Assembly (NCBI RefSeq): GCF_013393365.1
Contig: NZ_AP022321.1
Span: 716,001 to 780,000 of the forward strand
Length of the DNA: 64,000 nucleotides
Reading direction: 5' to 3'
From: Veillonella nakazawae
GTDB lineage: Bacteria > Bacillota > Negativicutes > Veillonellales > Veillonellaceae
Shown here: piece after piece, positions 1-9,710 of the stretch
Position numbering within the stretch: position 1 is the first letter of the stretch
How the letters are laid out: every line of letters begins with the position of its first letter
Position numbers and translations under genes: made by a program
The notes under the pieces: model-generated
The model's input: the letters and a program-made list of their open reading frames with translations, nothing else
Databases searched by the model: none
What the model was told of the DNA's origin: nothing

Positions 1-4
1 GAAA

Positions 5-457
5 ATGGCTGAATTAGGCGAAGAATTACGACGTGAACGAGTAAGACGTAATTTAACCTTTAAAGATGTGGAGCAAGTACTGCACATTAAAACAACCTAT
101 TTGGAAGCTATCGAAGATGGTAAGTATGACATCATTCCTGGTCAGGTCTACGTAAAAGGCTTTATTCGTAATTACGGTAATTATTTAGATCTTGATGGGG
201 ATCGCTTGGTAAAAGCCTACCAAAGTCAAGTAGGTGATATAGATACGTTTTCCTTGCGTTCTGTGACGCGTCAGAAGGCACAAGCGGCGCCAAATTTGGT
301 GCAAAGTGAATTCGTTGAATACCAAACATCCAAAAAGCGTATGTCCTTAGAAACGCGTCAACGTAAACGTCAACGTTCTATCGTACAAGAACGCATTATT
401 TTAGGCATTATTTTATTCTGTATGGCATTATTTTTACTATGGTTATTCCTTTTCTAA
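5..457 (+). CDS. RodZ-like helix-turn-helix membrane protein
   Basis: A 150-residue protein with an N-terminal HTH_25/Cro-like domain (about residues 4-70, beginning MAELGEELRRERVRRNLT) of the kind found in RodZ. A basic linker (about 108-126) follows, then one C-terminal transmembrane segment (about 131-150). In RodZ this cytoplasmic domain links MreB to the membrane. Here the periplasmic part of classical RodZ is missing, so it is a short form, and a role in cell shape is inference. The ATG lies four bases from the window edge, so its ribosome binding site cannot be judged and a longer upstream start is not excluded. Confidence 0.7.
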   Translation: MAELGEELRRERVRRNLTFKDVEQVLHIKTTYLEAIEDGKYDIIPGQVYVKGFIRNYGNYLDLDGDRLVKAYQSQVGDIDTFSLRSVTRQKAQAAPNLVQSEFVEYQTSKKRMSLETRQRKRQRSIVQERIILGIILFCMALFLLWLFLF

Positions 458-487
458 TAAAAGGAAAGAAAGGCATTTATTCAATTA

Positions 488-2449
488 ATGGATAGATTTT
501 TAGTAACAGAACCTTCGGATATGAAGAAACGCGGTTGGGCCGAATTAGATTTTGTCCTCATTAGTGGGGACGCCTATGTGGACCATCCTTCCTTTGCACC
601 TGCAGTTATCGGCAGATACTTAGAATCCAAAGGGTATCGTGTAGGCATTATAGATCAACCAGATTGGAATGATGTAGAGGCTTTCAAAAAACTTGGTAAA
701 CCGCGTCTAGCATCCCTTGTTACGGCAGGGAATCTAGACTCAATGCTTAATAAATTTACGGCGGCAAAGAAAATTCGTCGACAAGATGACTATTCTCCAG
801 GTGGTGAAGCGGGCCATCGCCCAGATCGAGCTACCTTGGTATATGCGAATCGTATGAAAGAGGCTTACAGTGATGTGCCTCTTATTATCGGTGGCATAGA
901 GGCGTCCTTACGCCGATTTGGTCATTATGATTATTGGTCAGATACTGTGCGTCGTTCTATTTTAGTTGATTCAAAGGCTGATGTACTCATTTATGGTATG
1001 GGTGAACTTCAAATTGTAGAATTAGCTGATGCGTTAGATCAAGATAGATTTAAAGAGTCCTTGCCATCTATTCGTGGTATTTGTTATATGGCCAAGGAAA
1101 TCCCTACTATAGACTATGTTGAGTGTCCATCTTTTGAGGAAATTAAAGCGGATAAGATGGCTTTTGCTGATGCATTCCGTATGCAGTATGATGAACAAGA
1201 TCCATTCTATGGTCGTATAGTAGTACAAAAACATGGCGATAGATATCTTGTTCAAAACACACCTGCATTGCCACTTACGCAGGAGGAAATGGATGGCGTA
1301 TATAACTTGCCGTATACTCGCAAGTGGCATCCTAAATATGATGATAAGGGTGGCGTACCAGCATTAAGCGAAGTACAGTTTAGCCTTGTAAGTCAACGGG
1401 GATGCTTTGGTAGCTGTTCATTCTGTGCAATAACAAATCATCAAGGTCGTATCATCCAAAATCGTAGTCATGAGTCTTTACTTGATGAAGCTCAAACTAT
1501 GATTAATATGGTTAACTTTAAAGGATATATTCATGATGTTGGGGGCCCTACAGCGAACTTCCGTCATTTAGCTTGTGACAAACAAGCTGTATATGGTGCT
1601 TGTAAAGGTCGTACTTGTGCGGCTCCAGAGCCTTGTGAAAATCTAAATACAAACCATGATGACTATATTGCTTTACTCCGTAAATTACGCAAGATAAAAG
1701 GCGTAAAAAAGGTATTTGTTCGTTCTGGCTTGCGTTATGACTATGTTCTAGCGGATAACAATAAAGATTTTGTCCGCGAGCTTTGTGAATTTCATGTAAG
1801 TGGACAATTAAAAGTAGCGCCAGAACATGTTTCTAAACGCGTTACCAATATGATGGGCAAAGCTGGTAAGGAAGAGTTCCTCACCTTCAAATCTTGGTTT
1901 GAAGAGGCCAATAAAAATCTTGGTAAGAAGCAATATTTAGTACCATATTTTATGAGCTCTCATCCAGGTTGTGCATTGGAAGATGCTATTGAATTAGCCG
2001 AGTTCTTACGTGATCAACATATGTATCCAGAACAAGTGCAAGACTTTATTCCTACGCCGGGAAGTTTATCGACATGTATGTACTATACGGGCATTAACCC
2101 ACTGGATGGAAAACCTGTATATGTTGCAAAAAAAGGTAGAGATAAAGCTAAGCAGCGGGCTTTAATGCAATATAAAAATATTGAAAATTATGACCTTGTA
2201 AAAGAGGCGCTCATTGAAGCTAATCGACGTGACTTAATAGGGTTTGGACCTGAATGTTTGATTCCTCCACGCCCAATTGGTCGTACTAATCGTACTAGTC
2301 AATCTAGTGGTTCTCGTAATAGTGGGAAGAATAATGATCGTCGCAACGGACGTCAGTCTAGTGAGAAAAGTAGTAAGGGTAGACCCTCTCGTAATGGCAT
2401 GACCAAAAGTCGCCCATCTAATAGTAATCGAGGACGTGGTAGTCGTTAA
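488..2449 (+). CDS. YgiQ family radical SAM protein
   Basis: A 653-residue protein of the YgiQ (UPF0313) family. An N-terminal cobalamin-binding-like region (with IIGGIEASLRRFGHYDYW) precedes a radical SAM core whose CxxxCxxC cluster motif is Cys306, Cys310 and Cys313 in RGCFGSCSFC. The family has no settled substrate. The last 60 or so residues form a low-complexity Arg/Ser/Asn/Gly tail, probably disordered and basic, which could contact RNA (inference). The start is the ATG at 488; a purine-rich GAAAGAAAGG lies somewhat far upstream. It follows the RodZ-like gene by 30 bp and may be cotranscribed. Confidence 0.88.
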   Translation: MDRFLVTEPSDMKKRGWAELDFVLISGDAYVDHPSFAPAVIGRYLESKGYRVGIIDQPDWNDVEAFKKLGKPRLASLVTAGNLDSMLNKFTAAKKIRRQDDYSPGGEAGHRPDRATLVYANRMKEAYSDVPLIIGGIEASLRRFGHYDYWSDTVRRSILVDSKADVLIYGMGELQIVELADALDQDRFKESLPSIRGICYMAKEIPTIDYVECPSFEEIKADKMAFADAFRMQYDEQDPFYGRIVVQKHGDRYLVQNTPALPLTQEEMDGVYNLPYTRKWHPKYDDKGGVPALSEVQFSLVSQRGCFGSCSFCAITNHQGRIIQNRSHESLLDEAQTMINMVNFKGYIHDVGGPTANFRHLACDKQAVYGACKGRTCAAPEPCENLNTNHDDYIALLRKLRKIKGVKKVFVRSGLRYDYVLADNNKDFVRELCEFHVSGQLKVAPEHVSKRVTNMMGKAGKEEFLTFKSWFEEANKNLGKKQYLVPYFMSSHPGCALEDAIELAEFLRDQHMYPEQVQDFIPTPGSLSTCMYYTGINPLDGKPVYVAKKGRDKAKQRALMQYKNIENYDLVKEALIEANRRDLIGFGPECLIPPRPIGRTNRTSQSSGSRNSGKNNDRRNGRQSSEKSSKGRPSRNGMTKSRPSNSNRGRGSR

Positions 2450-2511
2450 TAATGGAGAATAGCTTTGTCTATTCTGGTTTGGGAATACTTTATGTCTTAT
2501 AGGAGGCATAT

Positions 2512-3549
2512 ATGAAACGGTGGATTGCTCCGGGCGTTTTAGCCCTATTTGTTATAGGAATGTTAACCTATGGCGTAAACTTTTACCATCAAGAACAGTT
2601 AGAACATGCAAAAGAACCTGTTCGTGGTGAAATTACAGTTTATACAGACTTGCCGAACAATATAACTACATTGCTTGCCGATCGTTATGAAGAGGAGAAA
2701 AATGTAAAAGTTACAGTTTTGCCTCTTACAGAAGAGCAAATGGCCCAACGGTCGGCTTCAAATGTAGCTGATACATCTGGTGATCTGGTACTTACCTCTG
2801 AAGATAATCTCGTTGTAGGGGCAAATGCAGGGAAATATGCACCTATCGTTAATGAGAGAATTGACGAAGTACGTGATAATCTAAAAGATATAAATGGGTA
2901 TTGGGTAGGTCTTTGGTATGATCCTATTGTATTTGTTCAAAATGACACCTTCTACAATGGGATAGGTAAATATATTACTACTTGGGATACATTGGGAAAA
3001 CAAGGTGATTGGTCTATTGTGATGACCGATTTTGTAGCATCCCAAAATGCAGCTAATTTGTTATATAACATGGTGGAATATAGAGGCGAGCCTGAGGCAC
3101 TGAACTATTTATATAGTTTAAAGCCACATATAATACAACATGCCAAGTTCTTGTCTACTCCAGTTCGCTTAACTGCGTTAGGAGAGTCTAATATCGGCAT
3201 TGGTAATTTGTCTGATGCGGCCCAATATACTCGTCATGGATATCCGATTAAGGTTATATACCCAACAGATGGAACATCTTATTATGTAACTGGCGCTGCT
3301 GTATTAAAAAATTCAAAACATAAAGCAGATAGCGTTGAATTTATTAATTGGTTGTTATCTATAAAGACTGCAAAATATATGGTTGAAAATAATTTCACCT
3401 ATATGTTTACGAATCCAGAAATGGATGAGCCAAAAGACTCATTGGGGCACGAGTTAATTTTATGGCCTGTTAATGGTGGTTACACTATAGATGGTAAAAA
3501 GTTATTGTTAAATCACTGGGTTAGCCAAGTGCGCTTCCGCAAGGAGTAA
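2512..3549 (+). CDS. Extracellular solute-binding protein (ABC type)
   Basis: A 345-residue protein starting with a basic N-terminus and one hydrophobic segment (about residues 5-23), then a periplasmic-binding-protein-like domain opening with GEITVYTDLPNNITTLLADRYEEE, typical of family 1 solute-binding proteins for iron or polyamines. No lipobox cysteine is visible, so it is secreted or membrane-anchored by the N-terminal segment. There is no permease or ATPase gene beside it, so the ligand cannot be told. The start has a clear AGGAGG at 2501-2506. Confidence 0.7.
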   Translation: MKRWIAPGVLALFVIGMLTYGVNFYHQEQLEHAKEPVRGEITVYTDLPNNITTLLADRYEEEKNVKVTVLPLTEEQMAQRSASNVADTSGDLVLTSEDNLVVGANAGKYAPIVNERIDEVRDNLKDINGYWVGLWYDPIVFVQNDTFYNGIGKYITTWDTLGKQGDWSIVMTDFVASQNAANLLYNMVEYRGEPEALNYLYSLKPHIIQHAKFLSTPVRLTALGESNIGIGNLSDAAQYTRHGYPIKVIYPTDGTSYYVTGAAVLKNSKHKADSVEFINWLLSIKTAKYMVENNFTYMFTNPEMDEPKDSLGHELILWPVNGGYTIDGKKLLLNHWVSQVRFRKE

Positions 3550-3615
3550 CTCAGTTATATAGATCCTATTACAGGAAGTAAATTGAGAAATAAACTAGTT
3601 ATGAAAGGATATAGA

Positions 3616-4962
3616 ATGGGTAAGAAATTAGGGTATGTTAGCCTAGGTTGTGCTAAAAACTTAGTAGATACAGAGGTAATGTTAGGCTTATTGAAAGATA
3701 ATGGCTATACGATTACAGAGGACCTAAGCGAAGCAGATCTTATCGTTGTAAATACCTGTACCTTTATTGAGAAAGCAAAAGCCGAGTCTATTAATACTAT
3801 TCTTGAGGTGGCTCAATATAAAGAGGATGGTAAATGTAAAGGCCTTATTGTAGCAGGTTGCTTAAGCCAACAATATCAAGATGAATTATTCCAAGAAATT
3901 CCTGAAATTGATGCTTTAATCGGCACAGGTGCATGGGACCAAATTATGGTAGCCGTTGATGCTATTGAGCATGGCAATCGTAGTTGTATTATGGAGAATA
4001 TTACGAACATCTATGATGAACGTATGCCTCGCATTCAGACTACACCTCGTTACAGTGCATATGTAAAAATTGCTGAAGGCTGTAACAATGGTTGTACCTT
4101 CTGTATTATTCCAAAGGTGCGTGGTGCATTCCGCAGTCGTACTATTGAGTCTATTAAGGCCGAAGTAGAACGATTGGCTGCATCCGGTGTTAAAGAGGTC
4201 GTTCTTATCGCTCAGGATACGACTAGTTACGGTATTGATCTAAATGATGGTAAACCATTGTTGACTACATTGCTTAAGGAATTAACTGCCGTAGAAGGTA
4301 TCGAATGGATTCGCATGTTATACTTGTATCCAACTTTCTTCTCCGATGAATTGTTAGATATTATCGTTAATGAGCCAAAACTTTGTAAATATGTAGATAT
4401 TCCATTGCAACATGTGAATAACGATATTTTAAAACAAATGAATCGTCGTGATGATCGCAATGATATTGAACGTTTACTTAAGAAGATTAGAAATGCACCG
4501 ACCCATATTACATTGCGTACATCTATCATCGTTGGTTTTCCTGGTGAAACAGATGAACAATTTGAAGAACTTTGCGACTTTGTAAAAGAAATCAAATTCG
4601 ATAATATGGGCGTGTTTACCTACTCTCAAGAGGAAGGTACTCCTGCAGGTGCTCGTGAAGACCAAGTGCCAGAAGAGGTTAAAGACGAACGTTATCATAT
4701 TCTCATGTCCATTCAAGCAGCTATCTCTGAAGAAAATAATCGCGACTTAGAAGGTACCATTGATTATGCGATGGTCGAAGAAATTGAAGAAGGCGATAAT
4801 AATACATTGCTTGCAAAAGGTCGTTTGAAATCTCAAGCTCCTGATGTAGACGGTAATATGTACATTGAGGACTGCGGTGAAGATGTTCAACCTGGTGACA
4901 TTCTCAAGGTACAAGTAGAACAAGGTTTTGCGTACGACGTTGTCGCTACTGTTGTAGAATAA
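3616..4962 (+). CDS. rimO: Ribosomal protein S12 methylthiotransferase RimO
   Basis: Radical SAM methylthiotransferase that modifies an aspartate of ribosomal protein S12. The N-terminal UPF0004 domain has its three cluster cysteines in GCAKN, NTCTF and AGCLSQQ. The radical SAM motif is in EGCNNGCTFCIIP, and a TRAM domain closes the C-terminus. I chose the ATG at 3616 (MGKKLGYVSLGCAKN) because AAAGGA lies at the right distance before it. A TTG at 3583 and an ATG at 3601 in the same frame would add residues absent from the family. Confidence 0.93.
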   Translation: MGKKLGYVSLGCAKNLVDTEVMLGLLKDNGYTITEDLSEADLIVVNTCTFIEKAKAESINTILEVAQYKEDGKCKGLIVAGCLSQQYQDELFQEIPEIDALIGTGAWDQIMVAVDAIEHGNRSCIMENITNIYDERMPRIQTTPRYSAYVKIAEGCNNGCTFCIIPKVRGAFRSRTIESIKAEVERLAASGVKEVVLIAQDTTSYGIDLNDGKPLLTTLLKELTAVEGIEWIRMLYLYPTFFSDELLDIIVNEPKLCKYVDIPLQHVNNDILKQMNRRDDRNDIERLLKKIRNAPTHITLRTSIIVGFPGETDEQFEELCDFVKEIKFDNMGVFTYSQEEGTPAGAREDQVPEEVKDERYHILMSIQAAISEENNRDLEGTIDYAMVEEIEEGDNNTLLAKGRLKSQAPDVDGNMYIEDCGEDVQPGDILKVQVEQGFAYDVVATVVE

Positions 4963-4997
4963 TACACTTCGATATATTCGAGTATGGAGGTGATCTG

Positions 4998-6245
4998 ATG
5001 ATTGTAGAACTTATTTCTACAGGTTCAGAATTATTGCTAGGCGATACGGTGAATACAAATGTATCTTGGCTAGCACAAGAATTAAATAAATTAGGCTATA
5101 CTATTGCTCATCAATCTGTAGTGGGGGATAATCCTAAGCGCATGGCAGAGGTCTTTCAATTAGCTAGCACTAGAGCGGACATCGTTATTAGTACTGGCGG
5201 ATTAGGACCAACGCAAGGAGATATTACGCGTAATGTATTAGCCGATTCTATTGGACGACCTATTGTATTTAATCAAGAGGCAATGGATGAGGTTAAACAT
5301 TTCTTTGATCGTGTAAAACGTACCGTGCCGGATGCAAGTCGTCGAGAAGCTGAGTTGCCTGAAGGCGCAAATGTATTACATAATCCGGTAGGCGTGGCGC
5401 CTGGTGTTGTAGTGGAAGATGGCGATACTACATACATACTTTTGCCAGGACCTCCTGGTGAGATGAAGGGGATGTTCCACGATAGTGTGGTGCCTTATTT
5501 AATGAATCGATTTGGTTCACAAGGTGTTGTTACCTCCTATCGCTATGGCGTATATGATATTCGTGAAATTGATCTAGAAAATACCTTGATGGATCTCATT
5601 AAGAACCAATCGAATCCAACCATTGCCTTGCTCATTAAAAAGGGGTATATAGAGGTTCGTATTACTGCTAAGGCTGACACCTTAGAGGCTGCCCATGAGG
5701 TTCTCAATCCTTGGGATGCTATTATTCGAGAACGATTAGGAGCTCGTGTAGGACGTGACTTGACTGTTTCTATGGAGGAAACACTAGGTCATGTATTACT
5801 TGAAGAGCAGAGCACGATTAGTACTGCTGAATCTTGTACTTCTGGATTAGTTGGTAAGTTATTGACTAATGTCAGCGGTAGTAGTGAATACTACATGGGT
5901 GGCGTTATTTCGTATAGCAACGACATAAAACATCGTGTGCTAGGGGTACCACAAGACATGCTCGATACGTATGGTGCCGTAAGTGAGCAAGTCGCTAAGG
6001 CTATGGCAGAGGGAGCACGAACTATTGGTCAAACAACATATGCCGTTTCTACGACTGGCATAGCTGGTCCTGGCGGCGGTAGTCCTGAGAAGCCAGTTGG
6101 TCTTGTGTGGTTCGGTGTAACTGGACCTCATGGGACAGTAGCTCACAAGGCTAATTTAATTGGTAATCGCGAAGATATTCGACAAAGTGCAGCAGAGCTA
6201 GCACTATATTATGTGTATACTTATATAACAGAAAAGGGGAAATAA
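4998..6245 (+). CDS. cinA: CinA family nicotinamide-nucleotide amidase
   Basis: A 415-residue two-domain CinA. The N-terminal MoCF-like domain starts [21 protein letters not shown] and contains [11 protein letters not shown]. The C-terminal amidase domain has [15 protein letters not shown] and [20 protein letters not shown]. The amidase deamidates nicotinamide mononucleotide in pyridine nucleotide recycling; the N-terminal domain acts as an ADP-ribose pyrophosphatase in some bacteria. A strong GGAGGTGAT precedes the ATG. recA begins four bases after its stop; cinA-recA linkage is widespread in Firmicutes. Confidence 0.93.
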   Translation: MIVELISTGSELLLGDTVNTNVSWLAQELNKLGYTIAHQSVVGDNPKRMAEVFQLASTRADIVISTGGLGPTQGDITRNVLADSIGRPIVFNQEAMDEVKHFFDRVKRTVPDASRREAELPEGANVLHNPVGVAPGVVVEDGDTTYILLPGPPGEMKGMFHDSVVPYLMNRFGSQGVVTSYRYGVYDIREIDLENTLMDLIKNQSNPTIALLIKKGYIEVRITAKADTLEAAHEVLNPWDAIIRERLGARVGRDLTVSMEETLGHVLLEEQSTISTAESCTSGLVGKLLTNVSGSSEYYMGGVISYSNDIKHRVLGVPQDMLDTYGAVSEQVAKAMAEGARTIGQTTYAVSTTGIAGPGGGSPEKPVGLVWFGVTGPHGTVAHKANLIGNREDIRQSAAELALYYVYTYITEKGK

Positions 6246-6249
6246 AATA

Positions 6250-7290
6250 ATGGCTGTAGATGGCAGACAAGCAGCGTTGGATAACGCGTTAAAACAAATT
6301 GAAAAAGACTTTGGTAAAGGCGCTATTATGCGCCTTGGTGAAGCAGCAGATCGCATGAACGTAGAGGTTATCTCCTCTGGGTCCCTTGCTATCGATATCG
6401 CTGTTGGTGTAGGTGGTTTCCCTCGTGGTCGTGTTATTGAAATCTATGGCCCAGAATCCTCTGGTAAAACAACAGTAGCACTTCATGCTGTAGCAGAAGC
6501 GCAAAAACAAGGTGGCATTGCGGCATTTATTGATGCGGAGCATGCGATGGATCCAGTATATGCTCGTAACTTGGGAGTAGATATCAATAATTTATTGATT
6601 TCTCAACCAGACAATGGTGAGCAAGCTCTTGAAATTACAGAAGCTCTTGTTCGCAGTGGCGCTGTAGATATCGTCGTAGTTGACTCCGTTGCAGCTTTAG
6701 TTCCTAAAGCTGAAATCGAAGGTGAAATGGGCGATGCTCACGTAGGTTTACAAGCTCGTTTGATGAGTAAAGCATTGCGTAAATTGACTGGTATCATCAG
6801 CAAATCTAAAACGGTTGTTATCTTTATCAACCAATTGCGTGAAAAAGTAGGCGTAATGTTTGGTAACCCTGAAACTACAACAGGTGGTCGTGCATTGAAA
6901 TTCTATTCTTCTGTACGCCTTGATGTTCGTAAGGGTGAACTTATTAAAGCTAACAACGAAAACGTAGGTGCTCGCACTAAAGTTAAAGTAGTTAAAAACA
7001 AAGTAGCACCTCCATTCAAAACGGCAGAATTTGACTTGATGTATGGTGAAGGTATTTCTAAAGCAGGTACTCTTATCGATATTGGTACAAATATGGAAAT
7101 TATCAATAAATCTGGTGCATGGTATTCCTACAATGGGGAACGTATGGGCCAAGGTAAAGAGGCGGCTAAACAATACTTGCTCGACAATCCACAAATCGCT
7201 GATGAGATTGATCGTATTATTCGCGATACATTAGCGGTTGGCACTGAAGAAATCGATGTAATCGGTGAAGAAGTAAGTGAAGAAGTATAA
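6250..7290 (+). CDS. recA: Recombinase RecA
   Basis: A 346-residue RecA. It has Walker [10 protein letters not shown] near residue 66, Walker [18 protein letters not shown] and the DNA-binding L2 region [27 protein letters not shown]. It forms filaments on single-stranded DNA for recombination and SOS induction. It lies between cinA and recX with spacings of four and two bases, so all three are very likely one transcript. I saw no clear LexA box in the short gap before it; a promoter could lie inside or upstream of cinA. Confidence 0.98.
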   Translation: MAVDGRQAALDNALKQIEKDFGKGAIMRLGEAADRMNVEVISSGSLAIDIAVGVGGFPRGRVIEIYGPESSGKTTVALHAVAEAQKQGGIAAFIDAEHAMDPVYARNLGVDINNLLISQPDNGEQALEITEALVRSGAVDIVVVDSVAALVPKAEIEGEMGDAHVGLQARLMSKALRKLTGIISKSKTVVIFINQLREKVGVMFGNPETTTGGRALKFYSSVRLDVRKGELIKANNENVGARTKVKVVKNKVAPPFKTAEFDLMYGEGISKAGTLIDIGTNMEIINKSGAWYSYNGERMGQGKEAAKQYLLDNPQIADEIDRIIRDTLAVGTEEIDVIGEEVSEEV

Positions 7291-7292
7291 TC

Positions 7293-7736
7293 ATGAGTGA
7301 AGAAACGATGCAAGCTGCTATGGATCAAGCGTATCGCTTCCTAGCTCAACGATTTCTAAGTTCCTATGAACTGACACAAAAAATGAGACGTAAACAAATC
7401 GAGGACCCAATCATTGAGCGGGTCCTCGAACGCCTTAGAGATTATGATTATATCAATGATGAGCGCCTGTCTGAACAAGTATTAGACTATTTGATGAAAG
7501 AACAAAAATACGGCGCCTACATGATTAAGCAAAAGATGAAACTTAGAGGTCTTACTGTGCCTCCGGAAATCTCTGATTATGATGAAGTTAAAGCTGCTTA
7601 TCGTGTAGTGGAGAAAAAGTTTGGTTCCATTCTCAATGAGGACTGCACTCCTCGTGTAAAAGTCTTTAATTTTCTCAAATATAGAGGGTTTTCAACGAGT
7701 ACTATCCAAGTTGTGTGCAATGATTTTTATGAATAG
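7293..7736 (+). CDS. recX: Regulatory protein RecX
   Basis: A 147-residue RecX family protein with helical repeats (AYRFLAQRFLSSYELTQKMRRKQ, then FNFLKYRGFSTSTIQVVCNDF at the end). RecX limits RecA filament growth. It begins two bases after the recA stop, the usual translational coupling. The protein is of normal length. Confidence 0.9.
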   Translation: MSEETMQAAMDQAYRFLAQRFLSSYELTQKMRRKQIEDPIIERVLERLRDYDYINDERLSEQVLDYLMKEQKYGAYMIKQKMKLRGLTVPPEISDYDEVKAAYRVVEKKFGSILNEDCTPRVKVFNFLKYRGFSTSTIQVVCNDFYE

Positions 7737-7775
7737 ATAGTACTTTTTCTGAGGCCTTACCAGGCTTGTAAAATC

Positions 7776-7804
7776 TTGACAGAAAGGGCTTTCAAGTCTA
7801 AAAT
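7776..7804 (+). promoter_or_regulatory. Sigma-70 promoter for rny
   Basis: TTGACA at 7776-7781 and TAAAAT at 7799-7804 are separated by exactly 17 bases. Transcription would start near 7811, giving a leader of about 100 nt before rny. This separates rny from the recX transcript. Confidence 0.7.
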
Positions 7805-7911
7805 TAATAATAGCCTTATTTATTTATATGATGATATGGCTAAATGATAATTTAATGCATAAAGGGCATAAAAAGGAGCATGAAAGCTCGATTTTGAGAA
7901 TTTAAGAGGAG

Positions 7912-9456
7912 GTGAGACTGATTTTAGAGTATAGTCTAATTGCAGTGGTAATGGTACTGATTGGACTAGGGGTAGGCTATTTTTTACGAAAAAATATTGC
8001 TGAAGGAAAACTGAATCAAGCTGAACAAGAGGCTGCACGCATCATCGCAAATGGTGAGCGCACAGCTGAGTCTAAAAAGAAAGAAGCTTTATTAGAAGCG
8101 AAAGAAGAAATTCATAAGCTCCGTTCTGATGTAGAACGAGAAAATAAAGATCGCCGTTCTGAACTTCAACGTATGGAACGTCGTATTCTTCAAAAAGAAG
8201 AATCTTTGGATAAAAAATTAGACAATATTGAACACAAAGAGGAAGCTTTACATCGCAAAGAAGCTGACTTAGCCCAAAGCCGTGAAAAAATTGAAGCTTT
8301 GTATGAAAAACAAATGGCAGAGTTAGAACGTATTTCTGGCATGACATTTGAAGAAGCTAAGAATATCTTGTTAACAAATGTAGAACAAGAAATTCGTCAT
8401 GAAACGGCAATTATGGTTAAGGAAATGGAGCAGCAAGCTAAGGATGATGCGGAGAAAAAAGCAAAAGAAATTATCTCCTCTGCAATCCAACGTTGCGCAG
8501 CTGACCATGTGGCGGAGACTACCGTATCCGTAGTGGCATTGCCTAATGATGAAATGAAAGGCCGCATTATTGGTCGTGAGGGCCGTAATATTCGCGCACT
8601 CGAAACATTAACAGGTATTGACTTGATTATCGATGACACACCAGAAGCAGTTATTCTTTCTGGCTTCGACCCAATTCGTCGTGAAGTGGCTCGTATTGCT
8701 TTAGAAAAATTGATTGTAGATGGTCGTATCCATCCAGCTCGTATTGAAGAAATGGTTGGTAAAGCTCGTAAAGAGGTTGACCAAACTATTAAAGAAGCTG
8801 GTGAACAAGCAACATTTGAAGCTGATGTTCATGGCTTACATCCTGAAATTGTTAAGATTTTAGGTCGTTTGAAATATCGTACTAGTTACGGTCAAAACGT
8901 TTTGAAACATTCTATTGAAGTATCTCATTTAGCAGGTTTGATGGCGGCTGAACTAGGCTGTGATGTAACATTGGCTAAACGAGGTGGTTTGATCCATGAT
9001 ATTGGTAAAGCATTAGACCGTGAACTTGAAGGTTCTCATGTTCAAATCGGTGTTGATGTGGCTCGTAAATATCGTGAAAGCGCAGCAGTAATTAACTGCA
9101 TTGGCGCTCATCATGGTGATGAAGAGTTCCAATCTGTAGAAGCTGTATTAGTAGCAGCTGCTGATGCTATCTCTGCGGCTCGTCCAGGAGCACGTCGAGA
9201 AACATTAGAAAACTACTTAAAACGTTTATCTAAATTGGAAGAAATCGCTGAATCCTTCGAAGGCGTTGAAAAATGCTTTGCTATTCAAGCAGGTCGTGAG
9301 ATTCGCGTTGTAGTAAAACCGGATAAGATTGATGAAGCTGAGTCTACATTACTTGTTCGGAATATCGTAAAACGCATCGAGTCTGAACTCGAATATCCAG
9401 GCCAAATTAAGGTCGTAATTATTCGTGAAACTCGCGTTGTGGATTACGCAAAATAA
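7912..9456 (+). CDS. rny: Ribonuclease Y
   Basis: Membrane-anchored endoribonuclease that starts mRNA decay in Firmicutes. An N-terminal transmembrane segment ([20 protein letters not shown]) is followed by a long charged coiled coil (about residues 30-190). Then come a KH domain ([28 protein letters not shown]) and an HD domain ([27 protein letters not shown]). The start is uncertain. The GTG at 7912 overlaps the last base of the AGGAGG Shine-Dalgarno (7907-7912), which is too close to work. CTG at 7918 or ATT at 7921 is better placed. I give the GTG coordinate as the longest form; the difference is three residues. Confidence 0.94.
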   Translation: MRLILEYSLIAVVMVLIGLGVGYFLRKNIAEGKLNQAEQEAARIIANGERTAESKKKEALLEAKEEIHKLRSDVERENKDRRSELQRMERRILQKEESLDKKLDNIEHKEEALHRKEADLAQSREKIEALYEKQMAELERISGMTFEEAKNILLTNVEQEIRHETAIMVKEMEQQAKDDAEKKAKEIISSAIQRCAADHVAETTVSVVALPNDEMKGRIIGREGRNIRALETLTGIDLIIDDTPEAVILSGFDPIRREVARIALEKLIVDGRIHPARIEEMVGKARKEVDQTIKEAGEQATFEADVHGLHPEIVKILGRLKYRTSYGQNVLKHSIEVSHLAGLMAAELGCDVTLAKRGGLIHDIGKALDRELEGSHVQIGVDVARKYRESAAVINCIGAHHGDEEFQSVEAVLVAAADAISAARPGARRETLENYLKRLSKLEEIAESFEGVEKCFAIQAGREIRVVVKPDKIDEAESTLLVRNIVKRIESELEYPGQIKVVIIRETRVVDYAK

Positions 9457-9478
9457 TATGCTATAAGCGATAAGTATA

Positions 9479-9512
9479 GGCTGCAATGATTTCATTGCAG
9501 CCTATTATTATC
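9479..9512 (+). terminator. Hairpin after rny
   Basis: A perfect 11-bp inverted repeat GGCTGCAATGA / TCATTGCAGCC (9479-9502) is followed by TATTATTAT. The T-run is interrupted, so termination may be partial. Confidence 0.6.
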
Positions 9513-9710
9513 AAAATATTGGTAATGGTATCGTTTAATACGGCGTATAGGAATCCTTATGTATTTAGTTTCATAGATAAGGATTCTTATGATTCGTATT
9601 TGATTTTTGTATTAATTTAATAATTTAACTAATTAAAATCTTTTACAAATAGAGGATTTTTTATTTGTATATCGAATTAATATATATATATGGGGAAGGA
9701 GGCGTTGGCT

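Noticed and set aside
7880..7897. Five-codon leader ORF (MKARF) ahead of rny
   Set aside because: An ATG after AAGGAGC exists, but five codons with no repeated or regulatory codons is most likely chance.
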